Assembly: GCA_934454125.1 (NCBI GenBank)
Contig: CAKSFA010000008.1
Location: forward strand, 4,375 to 68,374
DNA length: 64,000 nucleotides
Direction of reading: 5' to 3'
DNA from: an uncultured Eubacteriales bacterium
GTDB lineage: Bacteria > Bacillota > Clostridia > Oscillospirales > Acutalibacteraceae
Part shown: positions 6,982 to 15,548 of the stretch, piece after piece
Numbering within the stretch: position 1 is the first letter of the stretch
How the letters are laid out: every line of letters begins with the position of its first letter
Notes under the pieces: generated by a model
The model's database searches: none
The model's input: the letters and a program-made list of their open reading frames with translations, nothing else
Told to the model about the DNA's origin: nothing
Program-made: the position numbers and the translations under genes

Positions 6982-7017
6982 AAAAAAAGAACAGCGCACC
7001 GCATACAAGGTGCGCTG
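6982..7017 (-). terminator. Terminator of cdaA-cdaR
   Basis: On the - strand a perfect 9-base stem CAGCGCACC/GGTGCGCTG (7017-7009 with 7000-6992) followed by TTCTTTTTTT. Confidence 0.9.
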
Positions 7018-7022
7018 CTGTG

Positions 7023-8303
7023 CTACGTCTTACGAACACTGATATTAACCCGATACGAACCAAATATCCATGCATCCCCTGCATCTGAACGAACAGAAAG
7101 TGTAACTGGCACTGCTGTATAACCCGTAACAGTAACCGTACTCATATCAATATCTGCAGAGATATTGCTAACCTGAATATCATCAATGATACTCTTTGGA
7201 GCCACCACGGTAACACTCAGCGAACGTGTAGTAACTGTTGCCGTTCTACCGGAATCTAAATTCTGAATACTAAAATTGCTGATATTCAGCGTCTTTGTGG
7301 TATAGTCGCTTAAATCAAACTCAACAGTTGCTTTCGTAACATTACTTAAATTCTGCACCCCTTCCGGCAAACTGATGTCCATTTCGACGGTATTGGATTC
7401 CGGAGAGATTTTGCTAAGATCCAACTCGCCCAAACTAACCTCTGAGAGATTCGCAATTCGATCATCACTGGCACCAACATCCAGCGTCTCAGGTGTAATT
7501 TTAATCTTGCTTTTATCCAAATCAAAATTAGAGGGTTGATTTTTATATCTAAACGTAACAGGCAGCTCTTTACGACTAAGAACAGTCAAAGTAACCTCTA
7601 CCCGCTCTGCCGATAAAGTAATTCGGCTATCTTGAATTAAGACCCCTTGTGCGTCATACAGATTAATTCTGGTAGAAAATGTCTTCGTTTCCTGCAGAGT
7701 CTCCCGCACATCATATTCAACCACAGCTTTTGCAACACGATTAATCACTGTTTCTGGACCAGACAGTTTCACCGATGAAGTCGAAAGCTCCGGTGCTGCA
7801 ATATAGCGATTCTCCGCAGCAGTATAATTGATTTTACTTTCAATTGGCAGTGTAGTTTCTTTCACTTTATCAATATCTGCCACAACCGTGCCTGGTTCTA
7901 TCGAAACAACTTCATAATCTGTAAGCTGACCTCTTTTTACTGCAACCAAATTAAACGTGTATTCTCCTGCACCCGAAACCGAAGAAACCTCCTGCGCAAC
8001 CACTTGAATGTCAGTGCTTTTAATTTGGTTGACAGTAAGACTATTACCCTTCACCGAAACACGCGCTTTGGTTTCATTTTGTCCATATACCTTATATCCT
8101 TGTTCCAACGCACTATCAGACAACTGAACTGTAATCGGCACATCATAAATAATGCGAGGACGTTCATTCGTATTAAGTGTTGCCATAATAAACCACAAAA
8201 TAACAGCAGCTAAAATTGAAAAAATCAATACAAAGCGGTCATTGCCAAACAAACGTGCAAGACCGGTCCCCTTTTTCTTTTTCGTATGATGTTGTTGATT
8301 CAT
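7023..8303 (-). CDS. cdaR: CdaR (YbbR-domain regulator of diadenylate cyclase)
   Basis: A 426-residue protein with a short basic cytoplasmic N-terminus, one membrane segment at about 26-46 ('FVLIFSILAAVILWFIMATL') and an extracytoplasmic part of several YbbR repeats rich in beta strands, ending without a further anchor. In Firmicutes it associates with the cyclase CdaA and modulates c-di-AMP synthesis at the membrane. The start overlaps the cdaA stop by four bases (ATGA), so the two are translationally coupled. The usual third gene, glmM, is not next: a terminator and a YoaK-type gene follow. Confidence 0.92.
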   Translation of the reverse strand: MNQQHHTKKKKGTGLARLFGNDRFVLIFSILAAVILWFIMATLNTNERPRIIYDVPITVQLSDSALEQGYKVYGQNETKARVSVKGNSLTVNQIKSTDIQVVAQEVSSVSGAGEYTFNLVAVKRGQLTDYEVVSIEPGTVVADIDKVKETTLPIESKINYTAAENRYIAAPELSTSSVKLSGPETVINRVAKAVVEYDVRETLQETKTFSTRINLYDAQGVLIQDSRITLSAERVEVTLTVLSRKELPVTFRYKNQPSNFDLDKSKIKITPETLDVGASDDRIANLSEVSLGELDLSKISPESNTVEMDISLPEGVQNLSNVTKATVEFDLSDYTTKTLNISNFSIQNLDSGRTATVTTRSLSVTVVAPKSIIDDIQVSNISADIDMSTVTVTGYTAVPVTLSVRSDAGDAWIFGSYRVNISVRKT

Positions 8304-9181
8304 TTCTTACGCCCCCTTTTTGCAGAAGGGAACTTCCCTGTTTTTGTCTCTGCTGTAGTAGTCGGAGTCAACAAACGCTGTTCCAACTCCGTTTTCAATG
8401 TCTCACCTGTAAAATTACGCGCCAGAACTCCTTGTCTCGCAACAGAAATCTGCCCAGTTTCTTCCGAAACAACAACAACAAGTGCATCAGAAAGCTCGCT
8501 CATGCCCAAAGCAGCACGGTGACGTGTACCCAAACTGGCACTAACAGTATCGCTTTGTGTTAGTGGCAAAATGCACCCCGCGGCATATACGATGCCATCC
8601 CGAATAATCAAAGCACCATCATGCAAGGGAGCCTTATTAAAAAAGATATTACCGATGATCTGCGCACTAGGCTCTGCGTTGAGCACTGTTCCAGTTTCAA
8701 TGATATCTCCCAATCTGGTCTGCATTTCAAATACAATCAGAGCACCCATTTTCAAATGCTGCAACTCAACCACAGCCTCTGTCGTTGCAGTAATACAGCG
8801 TCGCACACGCAACTGACTTTCTTCACTGTTGCGTGTAAAATTACCCAGTGACCAATACTTGCTTCCGATTCCTTTGCGACCAAGTTGTGTTAGAGCACGG
8901 CGAATCTCCGGCTGAAACAGCACAATAATCGCAATAACACCAAATTGAAAAATATAACTTAAAATATTGCTAACCATGTACAGCTGCAAATAAAATGCCG
9001 CTGCCCATACAACACAAAGAATCAGTAACCCCTTGATCAGTTGTTCTGCATGAGTTTCTCTCACCAGTTTAATGGCATTATACAGCACAAAAGAGACTAA
9101 AATAATATCCAGCGCGTCTGTAACCTGAAACGACTTGACCAAGCCTAAAAAGGTATCCCACGCATTTGATAAAAAACCCAT
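8300..9181 (-). CDS. cdaA: Diadenylate cyclase CdaA
   Basis: Makes cyclic di-AMP from two ATP; this messenger controls potassium and osmolyte balance and wall homeostasis. It is 293 residues long. Three hydrophobic segments in the first 90 or so residues anchor it in the membrane, and a DisA_N catalytic domain (about 100-265) follows with both signature motifs: 'DGALII' and 'GTRHRAALG'. The C-terminus is Lys/Arg-rich. A hairpin (GCAGGA/TCCTGC) lies in the leader just before the ribosome-binding site AAGGAAGG. It is the first gene of a two-gene unit with cdaR. Confidence 0.97.
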   Translation of the reverse strand: MGFLSNAWDTFLGLVKSFQVTDALDIILVSFVLYNAIKLVRETHAEQLIKGLLILCVVWAAAFYLQLYMVSNILSYIFQFGVIAIIVLFQPEIRRALTQLGRKGIGSKYWSLGNFTRNSEESQLRVRRCITATTEAVVELQHLKMGALIVFEMQTRLGDIIETGTVLNAEPSAQIIGNIFFNKAPLHDGALIIRDGIVYAAGCILPLTQSDTVSASLGTRHRAALGMSELSDALVVVVSEETGQISVARQGVLARNFTGETLKTELEQRLLTPTTTAETKTGKFPSAKRGRKK

Positions 9182-9259
9182 TCGTTTTCGTCCTTCCTTG
9201 CAGGATGTCTCCTGCTTCCGTTTGGCAAATCGGTTCCGGTTCGGAACATATCTTTGTTT

Positions 9260-9288
9260 ATTCTAGCACAAATATTTATAATCTGCAA
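9260..9288 (-). promoter_or_regulatory. Promoter of cdaA-cdaR
   Basis: On the - strand TTGCAG (9288-9283), a 17-base spacer and TAGAAT (9265-9260). Confidence 0.7.
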
Positions 9289-9330
9289 TGCTTCACAGAG
9301 TTGAAAAATAGTGGAGAAATACCGTTTAAA

Positions 9331-9359
9331 AATAAAAAGGGCAGCGATTTCTAGCTGCC
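9331..9359 (-). terminator. Terminator after the cysteine desulfurase gene
   Basis: On the - strand GGCAGC-8-GCTGCC (9359-9354 with 9345-9340) followed by CTTTTTATTTTT. Confidence 0.85.
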
Positions 9360-9414
9360 GTTCCTCTCTTCAATCCTGCCGCATCTTTTTTCGCACAAAA
9401 CCTAGAAGCTCTTA

Positions 9415-10569
9415 CTACATTTCACCTTTTTGAGAAATGCGCGCAACAGCATTTAATAACTGCCGAATTTGCACGGTTGTTGTAAAAGCGGAAGGTGCTA
9501 CACGCACCGCACCACGGTTTAACGTCTGCATCGTTCGATGTGCCGCGGGAGCACAATGCAATCCTGCACGCACAGCAATGCCCATTGTATTCAGCTGCCG
9601 ACCTACTACCTCACTTTCCTGCCCGCATAAATTAAAAGAAAGCACGGGAGCAAAATACGGCGCTTGCGGCGGTGGCGTATACAATTGCACACCCTCCATC
9701 TTGCAAAAACCATGATACAGCTCTGAAAGCAACTGCATTTCGCGGTGATAAATTGTCTCTGGTGTTCTATTTTTCACAAATTGCACTCCAGCACGCAACC
9801 CAGCAATACCCGCCAAGTTGGGCGTACCACTTTCCAGATGTTCCGGCATCACTTTGGGCTGCTCATAAAACGCAGACTCTGTTCCTGTGCCCCCTTCGAT
9901 GATTGTTTGCAAGTGTTCACCATTTTTAGCAATCAAAATACCTGTACCCATTGGGCCATATAGCCCTTTATGCCCTGCAGTGCAAAGAAAATCGATTCCC
10001 GAATCCTGCAAATCAATTGGTAAAACGCCCGCAGTTTGTGCAGCATCAACTAAAATCGGTACACCGTATTCTCTGCCCAACGCAGCAAGACGCACCACCG
10101 GCAGTGTAATTCCCCAAACATTTGAGGCATGGGTGCAAACAATCAACGCTGTATTCTTCTGTAATGCGTTGCGAAATGCATTGACTGTGGCATCATTGTC
10201 TCCAACCGTAATAGGAACCTCTGTAAAACTCACACCACATCGGGCTGCCAGTGCCTGCAACGGCCGTGTAACTGCATTGTGCTCCAGGCATGAAATAACA
10301 ACATGATCGCCTGTCTTTAAACAGCCTTTCAACACCATATTAATAGCTTGCGTACAGTTGAGTGTAAAAACAACACACTCCGGTCCATCAGCAGAGAAGA
10401 GCTCTGCCACACTTTCGCGGCACCGATAAATCTCCTCTGCAGCAGCAAGTGACATCGTATGTCCACTTCTGCCAGGGTTTGCGCCAAGTTCTGTCATTGC
10501 ACGGCGCATCGCAGAGATTACCTGCGGTGGTTTTGGAAAAGTTGTAGCAGCATTATCAAGATAAATCAT
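9415..10569 (-). CDS. Cysteine desulfurase-like class V aminotransferase
   Basis: A 384-residue PLP enzyme. The start 'MIYLDNAATTFPKP', the 'CLEHNA' His that stacks on PLP, the 'VDAAQTAG' Asp and the 'TAGHKGLYGP' Schiff-base Lys are all present. A Cys in the C-terminal part ('AGLHCAPAAH') is a candidate persulfide Cys. It resembles the TIGR01977-type subgroup of cysteine desulfurases, which release sulfur (or selenium) from cysteine/selenocysteine. Its start overlaps the stop of a DUF3343 gene by four bases, so the two are probably made together and may form a sulfur- or selenium-transfer pair. No iscU or thiI lies nearby; the final acceptor is unknown. Confidence 0.88.
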   Translation of the reverse strand: MIYLDNAATTFPKPPQVISAMRRAMTELGANPGRSGHTMSLAAAEEIYRCRESVAELFSADGPECVVFTLNCTQAINMVLKGCLKTGDHVVISCLEHNAVTRPLQALAARCGVSFTEVPITVGDNDATVNAFRNALQKNTALIVCTHASNVWGITLPVVRLAALGREYGVPILVDAAQTAGVLPIDLQDSGIDFLCTAGHKGLYGPMGTGILIAKNGEHLQTIIEGGTGTESAFYEQPKVMPEHLESGTPNLAGIAGLRAGVQFVKNRTPETIYHREMQLLSELYHGFCKMEGVQLYTPPPQAPYFAPVLSFNLCGQESEVVGRQLNTMGIAVRAGLHCAPAAHRTMQTLNRGAVRVAPSAFTTTVQIRQLLNAVARISQKGEM

Positions 10570-10793
10570 TGCGCATCCGTCCGTTCCATACGCTTTAAAA
10601 TACGAATACCGTTGCGCATTAAAATCTGCTGTGCCTCATCGGTGTGGCGAGGCACATAAACACCATAACCACAACCCAAACCTTCTGTATACGGAATACG
10701 TTCAACATAGGCTTGAAAACCTTTCCGACTCAAAATCTCTTTTGCTTTCATTGCATATGTGATCGAACTGACCATAATCAAGGGTTTACCCAT
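10566..10793 (-). CDS. DUF3343 small protein, putative S/Se carrier
   Basis: A 75-residue protein matching DUF3343: 'TYAMKAKEILSRKGFQA' helix, then 'GCGYGVYVP' with a single Cys that could carry a persulfide or selenide. Members often accompany cysteine desulfurase-like enzymes, as here (four-base overlap downstream). ATG 10793 is preferred because GAGGTG lies seven bases upstream; GTG 10802 is in frame but lacks one. That ribosome-binding site lies inside the 3' arm of a hairpin (10802-10839). The carrier role is inferred. Confidence 0.8.
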   Translation of the reverse strand: MGKPLIMVSSITYAMKAKEILSRKGFQAYVERIPYTEGLGCGYGVYVPRHTDEAQQILMRNGIRILKRMERTDAQ

Positions 10794-10801
10794 AAAAATC
10801 A

Positions 10802-10839
10802 CCTCTTTGTTTTATTACAGCGTATGCCAAACAAAGAGG
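10802..10839 (-). promoter_or_regulatory. Intercistronic hairpin covering the DUF3343 ribosome-binding site
   Basis: On the - strand CCTCTTTGTTT (10839-10829) pairs perfectly with AAACAAAGAGG (10812-10802). The 3' arm contains the GAGG used by the DUF3343 gene and is followed by TGATTTTTATG. The same element can act as an ispF terminator or as a translation block. Confidence 0.75.
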
Positions 10840-10845
10840 TTTTGA

Positions 10846-11313
10846 CTATTGAATCAGACAAACCGCATGAGCTGCAATCCCCTGCTTACTACCGGTAAAA
10901 CCAAGATGTTCCTCTGTTGTAGCCTTGATATTAATTTGATTCACACTTAATTCACAGGCTTGCGCAAGATTTTTGCGCATCTGCTCAAGATACGGTTTTA
11001 ACTTTGGTGCCTGCGCCACTACGGTAGCATCAATATTTGAAATAGAATAACCACAGTCACGTAGTTCAAAACAAACCGTTTGTAATAGCATAAGACTGTC
11101 CGCATCTTTATACCGGGGATCATCATCCGGAAAAAAAGCACCAATATCTCCCAGCGCTGCAGCGCCCAATAGAGCATCGGCAATCGCATGCGCTAACACA
11201 TCCGCATCCGAATGGCCAAGCAGCCCTGTTTCATGCAAAATTTCAACTCCACCTAAAATCAGCTTTCTTCCTTGTACCAGTCGGTGCACGTCATATCCAT
11301 GTCCAATTCTCAT
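10846..11313 (-). CDS. ispF: 2-C-methyl-D-erythritol 2,4-cyclodiphosphate synthase
   Basis: Fifth enzyme of the MEP isoprenoid pathway, forming the cyclic diphosphate with loss of CMP. It is 155 residues long. The zinc ligands lie in 'GYDVHRL' and 'GLLGHSDADVLAHAI'; 'ALGDIGAFFPDDDPRYK' and 'NIDATVVAQAPKL' complete the active site. The C-terminal 'KATTEEHLGFTG' is typical. ATG 11313 overlaps the ispD stop by four bases, so ispD and ispF are coupled; the longer reading frame to 11358 runs into ispD. Confidence 0.97.
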   Translation of the reverse strand: MRIGHGYDVHRLVQGRKLILGGVEILHETGLLGHSDADVLAHAIADALLGAAALGDIGAFFPDDDPRYKDADSLMLLQTVCFELRDCGYSISNIDATVVAQAPKLKPYLEQMRKNLAQACELSVNQINIKATTEEHLGFTGSKQGIAAHAVCLIQ

Positions 11314-12008
11314 GATAAACCCTCTCTCCGTTGCAGCAGTATCTCTGCCAATAGACAATCCTCCGGTGTTGTCAGCTTAATATTCTCATAGCTCCCTGTA
11401 CAAAGATAAACCGATTTACCCGCTGCCTCCAGCAAAGCGCAGTCATCGGTATATTCTTGCCTGGATTGTAGTGCAGCCTGGGCAGCTTCCAAATAGCTCG
11501 TCCGTAAAAATACCTGCGGAGTTTGCACCGCCCGAAGCGCCGAACGCTCCGGTGTAGCGGAAACAAACCCTCGTGAGTCTACCACTTTTACGGTATCTTT
11601 CACTGATACGCTAAGCGCTGCAGCACCGTATTCTGCAGCAAAAGTAACCGCCTGTGAAATCAATGCGGGTGTAATCAATGGGCGTGCGCCATCATGAATC
11701 GCAACATATTGCGTTTGCTCTGGTGCAGCGGAAACGCCACTGAGCACCGACTGCTGACGACTATTGCCGCCCACAGCAAAATACAGCGATTTTTTCATAC
11801 CAGCCTGCTCAGCACATGCAAAAAGGCGCTCTTTGTGCTCCGGTTTACCTACCAATACGATTGCATCAATACACACAGTCTGCGCAAAAGCAGTTAGTGT
11901 ATAGAACAACGCCGGTTTGCCCAGCAGCGGCAAAAACTGCTTTGGCACGCCACCCATACGGGTAGAATTTCCCGCAACAACGATTACCGCAGTGCAGTAC
12001 GGTTTCAT
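11310..12008 (-). CDS. ispD: 2-C-methyl-D-erythritol 4-phosphate cytidylyltransferase
   Basis: Third enzyme of the MEP pathway, coupling MEP to CTP. It is 232 residues, the usual size. The N-terminal nucleotide-binding motif is 'VIVVAGNSTRMGGVPKQF' (the usual AAGxGxRM with V in place of the first A), followed by 'VAIHDGARPLI' and 'VKDTVKVVD', 'RAVQTPQVF' and 'YTDDCALLEAAG'. ATG 12008 is taken because the protein then starts 'MKPYCTAVIVV'; GTG 12020 is an alternative. A good promoter lies at 12041-12070. Confidence 0.95.
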   Translation of the reverse strand: MKPYCTAVIVVAGNSTRMGGVPKQFLPLLGKPALFYTLTAFAQTVCIDAIVLVGKPEHKERLFACAEQAGMKKSLYFAVGGNSRQQSVLSGVSAAPEQTQYVAIHDGARPLITPALISQAVTFAAEYGAAALSVSVKDTVKVVDSRGFVSATPERSALRAVQTPQVFLRTSYLEAAQAALQSRQEYTDDCALLEAAGKSVYLCTGSYENIKLTTPEDCLLAEILLQRREGLS

Positions 12009-12040
12009 GCTTTTCACCACATTTCACGGTTGTTTTCTTT

Positions 12041-12070
12041 ATTATAATATGGAACAAACCGTAGTTGCAA
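12041..12070 (-). promoter_or_regulatory. Promoter of ispD-ispF
   Basis: On the - strand TTGCAA (12070-12065), an 18-base spacer and TATAAT (12046-12041). Confidence 0.7.
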
Positions 12071-12076
12071 GAAATT

Positions 12077-12823
12077 TTATCTCAGAATCATGATATAATC
12101 GCTGCTTGCATAGCCAACATCACCGTTATATTCTACAACGTACCAGTTTTCCCACTGTCCCCAAACTTGAACAACTGCACCTCTGGGCAACTTCGCAACA
12201 ATCGGTGCATGCAAATTTGGTTTACTGCGTAGATTCAAAGCCGTACTTTGCGTTGTGACCTTTCCTGCACGTTCTTGCTCAGGTGGAGAAATAAACGGAA
12301 TGTCAAAAATTTCGGTCAACGATTTTACAAGACTTGCTGCCATCTCATTGATGTGTGTGCGAATCCATTGGGCATCCTGTGCATTATCGTGGTAAGCCGT
12401 CTCAATTAGTACCGCCGGCGCATTCGTTTTAGTCACCTCTGCAATAGTCGTAGTAGGCACAGCCTTAACAAGATCCGGCTTTGGATAGATCTCCTTAAAA
12501 TTTTTCGCAATAATATCCGCTGCACGTTTCCCAAACACACTGTTTGGATAATAATATACATCTGTTCCCTGCAATTTCCCTGCCAAACTCTCTGGTGCAG
12601 CATTGGAATGCAGCGCAAGATGCAGATCATAGTCCCCTTTATTAGAATCCCTAATCGACTGCCCAACGTTGGTCCCCAATTGATTGCGAGTATATTGAAT
12701 ACCATTTGTTTGCAGATATGGAATCATAGCATCTGCCAGCTTGTTCATGTACTCTTGCTCATTCCCTCCACCGTTATATTCATTATACGGCTGTAGCGAT
12801 GGACTCAAAAAAATAGTTGGCAT
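12077..12823 (-). CDS. N-acetylmuramoyl-L-alanine amidase (Amidase_3) with SH3 domain, no signal peptide
   Basis: A 248-residue protein: amidase_3 fold at about 1-175 and a bacterial SH3 domain at about 190-248 ('TALNLRSKPNLHAPIVAKLP'). The family cleaves the lactyl-amide bond of peptidoglycan using zinc. The second His ('LHLALHSNAAPE') and the catalytic Glu ('VLIETAYHDN') are present. The first zinc His normally in a GHGG motif is not; the protein starts 'MPTIFLSPSLQPYNEYNGGG', a variant start also seen in clostridial amidases. There is no signal peptide, so it acts either in the mother cell/forespore or after lysis. Confidence 0.85.
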   Translation of the reverse strand: MPTIFLSPSLQPYNEYNGGGNEQEYMNKLADAMIPYLQTNGIQYTRNQLGTNVGQSIRDSNKGDYDLHLALHSNAAPESLAGKLQGTDVYYYPNSVFGKRAADIIAKNFKEIYPKPDLVKAVPTTTIAEVTKTNAPAVLIETAYHDNAQDAQWIRTHINEMAASLVKSLTEIFDIPFISPPEQERAGKVTTQSTALNLRSKPNLHAPIVAKLPRGAVVQVWGQWENWYVVEYNGDVGYASSDYIMILR

Positions 12824-12880
12824 ATAAAAATTCCCCCTTTGCTATAGTATATGCTGCATTTTTGCATCATGGAACAACAA

Positions 12881-13756
12881 TTAATCTGGCAGAATACTTT
12901 GAAAGAATTGTACGCTGGTTTTTTCATTGGTACGCAGATAGCGCCCTAATCCAAATAAACAATCTGGGTCGCTTGTAAGATAATTGATTTGACTTTCACA
13001 AGTAAAAGTAGCCTGAAATCCCATCTGTCGAACATAATCCTCTGTTTCACTGGAAAAAGCTCCAAATGGGTACACAAAAGTCGTAGGTGTAACACCAATC
13101 TGCTTGGTGATTTCAGTTTGTGCCGTCTGTAAATCATTTATAAGTAACGTTTTATAATGCTGTGATGTTTCTCCGCTAATCTTACGTACACCCAACCGAT
13201 TTCCACTGCTTTGATGCAGATTATACGTATGATTTTGAATTTCCACATGGCCAGAGGCAACCATTTCTCGCATATTGTCCCATGTAATATGTCCATAATT
13301 GGCATTCTCCTCCTGTGCTTTGCTAAATTGTTCTGTCTGGGTTAAAATAGGTGCAATTACCAGCTTAACGCCATACTTCTGCGCCAAAGGAAACGCATAT
13401 GTGTAGTTGTTATAATAACCATCGTCAAATGAAAGCACAATCGGTTTTTCCGGTAAAGGTACTCCACTCTTCACATAATCAACTACTTGTTGCATAAAGA
13501 CTGGCGTATAGCCACGCTCTTTCAGATAGCTAATATCTGATTCTAACAGTGCGGGAGAAATCACATATTTTCCTTGCCTGCTTGTATCTTTTAAAATACC
13601 ATGATACATAATAATTGGCAATGCAATCCTCTGTGCGCTTGCTTGTGCCGCTGTAGCTGCCCGATGCCACCCAAAACTACCTCCTATAAATAACGCAAGG
13701 CACAATGCACACAGAATCGTTGTTAATCTTCTGGTAAATCTAAAAGAAAAAAACAT
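12881..13756 (-). CDS. Exported polysaccharide deacetylase
   Basis: A 291-residue NodB-type deacetylase with an N-terminal basic stretch and hydrophobic signal/anchor (about 10-30), so it acts outside the membrane. The catalytic domain shows 'LPIIMYHGIL', the metal-binding 'VLSFDDGYYNN' with the base Asp, and the 'EIQNHTYNLH' His pair. A 'TFVYPFGAFSSETEDYV' segment matches the family's Pro-Gly motif. It probably removes acetyl groups from peptidoglycan or another wall glycan. It lies upstream of the amidase gene on the same strand with a 57-base gap. Confidence 0.9.
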   Translation of the reverse strand: MFFSFRFTRRLTTILCALCLALFIGGSFGWHRAATAAQASAQRIALPIIMYHGILKDTSRQGKYVISPALLESDISYLKERGYTPVFMQQVVDYVKSGVPLPEKPIVLSFDDGYYNNYTYAFPLAQKYGVKLVIAPILTQTEQFSKAQEENANYGHITWDNMREMVASGHVEIQNHTYNLHQSSGNRLGVRKISGETSQHYKTLLINDLQTAQTEITKQIGVTPTTFVYPFGAFSSETEDYVRQMGFQATFTCESQINYLTSDPDCLFGLGRYLRTNEKTSVQFFQSILPD

Positions 13757-13832
13757 ACAAAAACCTCCCGCTTACTTGCTAAAGCATATTCTATGGGACT
13801 CATTTGTATGATTGGCTGTAAAAAGAAACAGC

Positions 13833-13848
13833 AGAAGCAATTGCTTCT
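13833..13848 (-). terminator. Probable terminator after the hemolysin III gene
   Basis: The perfect palindrome AGAAGCAATTGCTTCT is followed on the - strand by GCTGTTTCTTTTT. Confidence 0.55.
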
Positions 13849-13857
13849 ACCTCAAAA

Positions 13858-14535
13858 TTAAGTTGTTGCCACTGAAAACACTACAAAAAACTGTAAAACG
13901 CAAGCTGCAAGTACGAACAAATGAAACACTGTATGCATATACGGCAACCGCTTACCTTTAGCATAGACTACTGCACCAACTGTATAAAATATACCACCAC
14001 CAACTAGCAAACACAATTGTAACACCGAAAGGTTTTGCACAAGTTGATGTACAACTAATAAACAAGACCATCCCATACAGAGATAGCAAGCCATGGAAAG
14101 CCGCTTAAAGCGTTTCATATCAATAATATTCAGTGTAATACCAATTACCGCCGCTGCCCATACTACACCAAACAGCACCCACCCTGCAATGCCCTGCACA
14201 CAAAGTAATAACATTGGTGTATATGTGCCGGCAATCATACAGAAAATAGTGCAGTGATCCAAAATTTGAAATACCTTTTTCCCTTTGCATACTGGCAAAG
14301 CATGATACAAAGTTGAAACGAGAAACAACGCTGTCATACAGATACCATAAGTAAGTACACTGAAAAGAGACACTGCTGTTTTGGACGAAAACACCACCAA
14401 CACTACCAATGCTGCAATGGCAAGTCCTGCTGCTATCCCATGCGTTACAGCATTCAAAATTTCTTCACCAAGTGTATAAAACGGTAGATTCAGCGCGCGC
14501 CTTCGCAACCGTGCTGATGATTTTATTCCCTGCAT
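13858..14535 (-). CDS. Hemolysin III family membrane protein
   Basis: A 225-residue seven-helix membrane protein of the HlyIII/YqfA (PAQR-like) family. Conserved sites visible are 'LNAVTHGIAAG', 'LVSTLYHAL' with Ser and His, 'DHCTIFCMIAGTYTP' with Asp and His, and a C-terminal His ('FHLFV'), which together form the metal site of this superfamily. The bacterial function is not settled; membrane fatty-acid or lipid homeostasis is suggested. ATG 14535 is preceded by GGAGGGG. It is a monocistronic unit with an AT-rich promoter region upstream. Confidence 0.88.
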   Translation of the reverse strand: MQGIKSSARLRRRALNLPFYTLGEEILNAVTHGIAAGLAIAALVVLVVFSSKTAVSLFSVLTYGICMTALFLVSTLYHALPVCKGKKVFQILDHCTIFCMIAGTYTPMLLLCVQGIAGWVLFGVVWAAAVIGITLNIIDMKRFKRLSMACYLCMGWSCLLVVHQLVQNLSVLQLCLLVGGGIFYTVGAVVYAKGKRLPYMHTVFHLFVLAACVLQFFVVFSVATT

Positions 14536-14668
14536 AACACCCCTCCTTTATATCACAAACTTTATAATATAGTTTTTAAAACTATATATCCTTATTCTAA
14601 TTCTATTTTAAAAAGAAGTCAACATTGTCACAGAAAATTTACAACTCTGTTTTGTTTTCAATATAAAA

Positions 14669-14700
14669 AACAGCCTTCTTTGCATAAAAAGAAGGCTGTT
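14669..14700 (-). terminator. Terminator overlapping the pgeF stop
   Basis: On the - strand AACAGCCTTCTTT and AAAGAAGGCTGTT form a 13-base stem followed by TTTTATATTG; the 5' arm begins at the pgeF stop codon. Confidence 0.88.
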
Positions 14701-15530
14701 TAATTCAATGCCAGCATCGCTGCCATACCACCCCGCTGTGCACCCATCACACGGTGTGAAAAGAACGTATCGCTGTTGCAACAAGTACATACACCACCCA
14801 CTACAATCTGCGCACGAGGCACACCTGCATGTTCTAAAATCAAGCAATTAAGTGACCACAAATCTAACATTGCTTTTCCATTTCCAATAGGCCTAAAGCA
14901 TTGCTCCAAATCTATATACCCCAAATTTGCAACTCGTGCACAAACCGGCGCATCCACCTCATAGCAGCATGGTCCAATTGAAGGCCCAATTGCCACTTGC
15001 AAATCATCTGGCATTGTTCCAAATTCACGCTTCATCGCACATACCATATGCATCCCCATTTCTGCCACAGTACCGCGCCACCCTGCGTGTGCAAGCCCTA
15101 TTGCTCTACGCTTTATATCTAAAAAATATAGCGGCACGCAATCTGCATAATAGGTCACCAATGTAATACCGGGCTCATCTGTCAGCAACCCGTCTATACT
15201 GTTCAGTTCCTGTGGCTTTAAAATTCCCAAACCACTGTGCACTGCAGTCACACGAAGAATATTCGTATGATGATCTTGCGATGATGCAACTGCTTTTTCC
15301 AAATCAAAACCTGTAGCCAGGCAAAAACGACGGTAATTCTCCAGCACATTAGCATCGCTATCTCCACGGTTAAAATTCAAATTCATAGTAGAAAAAACAC
15401 CTTGGCTCACACCACCATGTCTGGTAGAAAAAGCATGTGTAACACCAGGCAGTGTAGATAACGCTGGAAACGTAAAAAAACATACACCATTCTTGTTATT
15501 TCGTTGCATCTGTACAATGTACCGTTCCAT
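14700..15530 (-). CDS. pgeF: PgeF/YfiH family peptidoglycan editing factor (multicopper oxidase-like fold)
   Basis: A 276-residue member of the DUF152/YfiH family, in which homologues hydrolyse misincorporated UDP-MurNAc-L-Ser or act as purine nucleoside phosphorylases. The zinc site residues are visible: 'SSQDHHTN', 'YYADCVPLYF' and 'IGLAHAGWRG'. 'AIGPSIGPCCYEV' and 'CTCCNSDTFFSHR' follow. It lies downstream of rqcH and a small membrane protein on the same strand. Its start ATG 15530 has AAAAGGAG at the proper distance. Confidence 0.93.
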   Translation of the reverse strand: MERYIVQMQRNNKNGVCFFTFPALSTLPGVTHAFSTRHGGVSQGVFSTMNLNFNRGDSDANVLENYRRFCLATGFDLEKAVASSQDHHTNILRVTAVHSGLGILKPQELNSIDGLLTDEPGITLVTYYADCVPLYFLDIKRRAIGLAHAGWRGTVAEMGMHMVCAMKREFGTMPDDLQVAIGPSIGPCCYEVDAPVCARVANLGYIDLEQCFRPIGNGKAMLDLWSLNCLILEHAGVPRAQIVVGGVCTCCNSDTFFSHRVMGAQRGGMAAMLALN

Positions 15531-15548
15531 GGGCGTTCTCCTTTTGAA

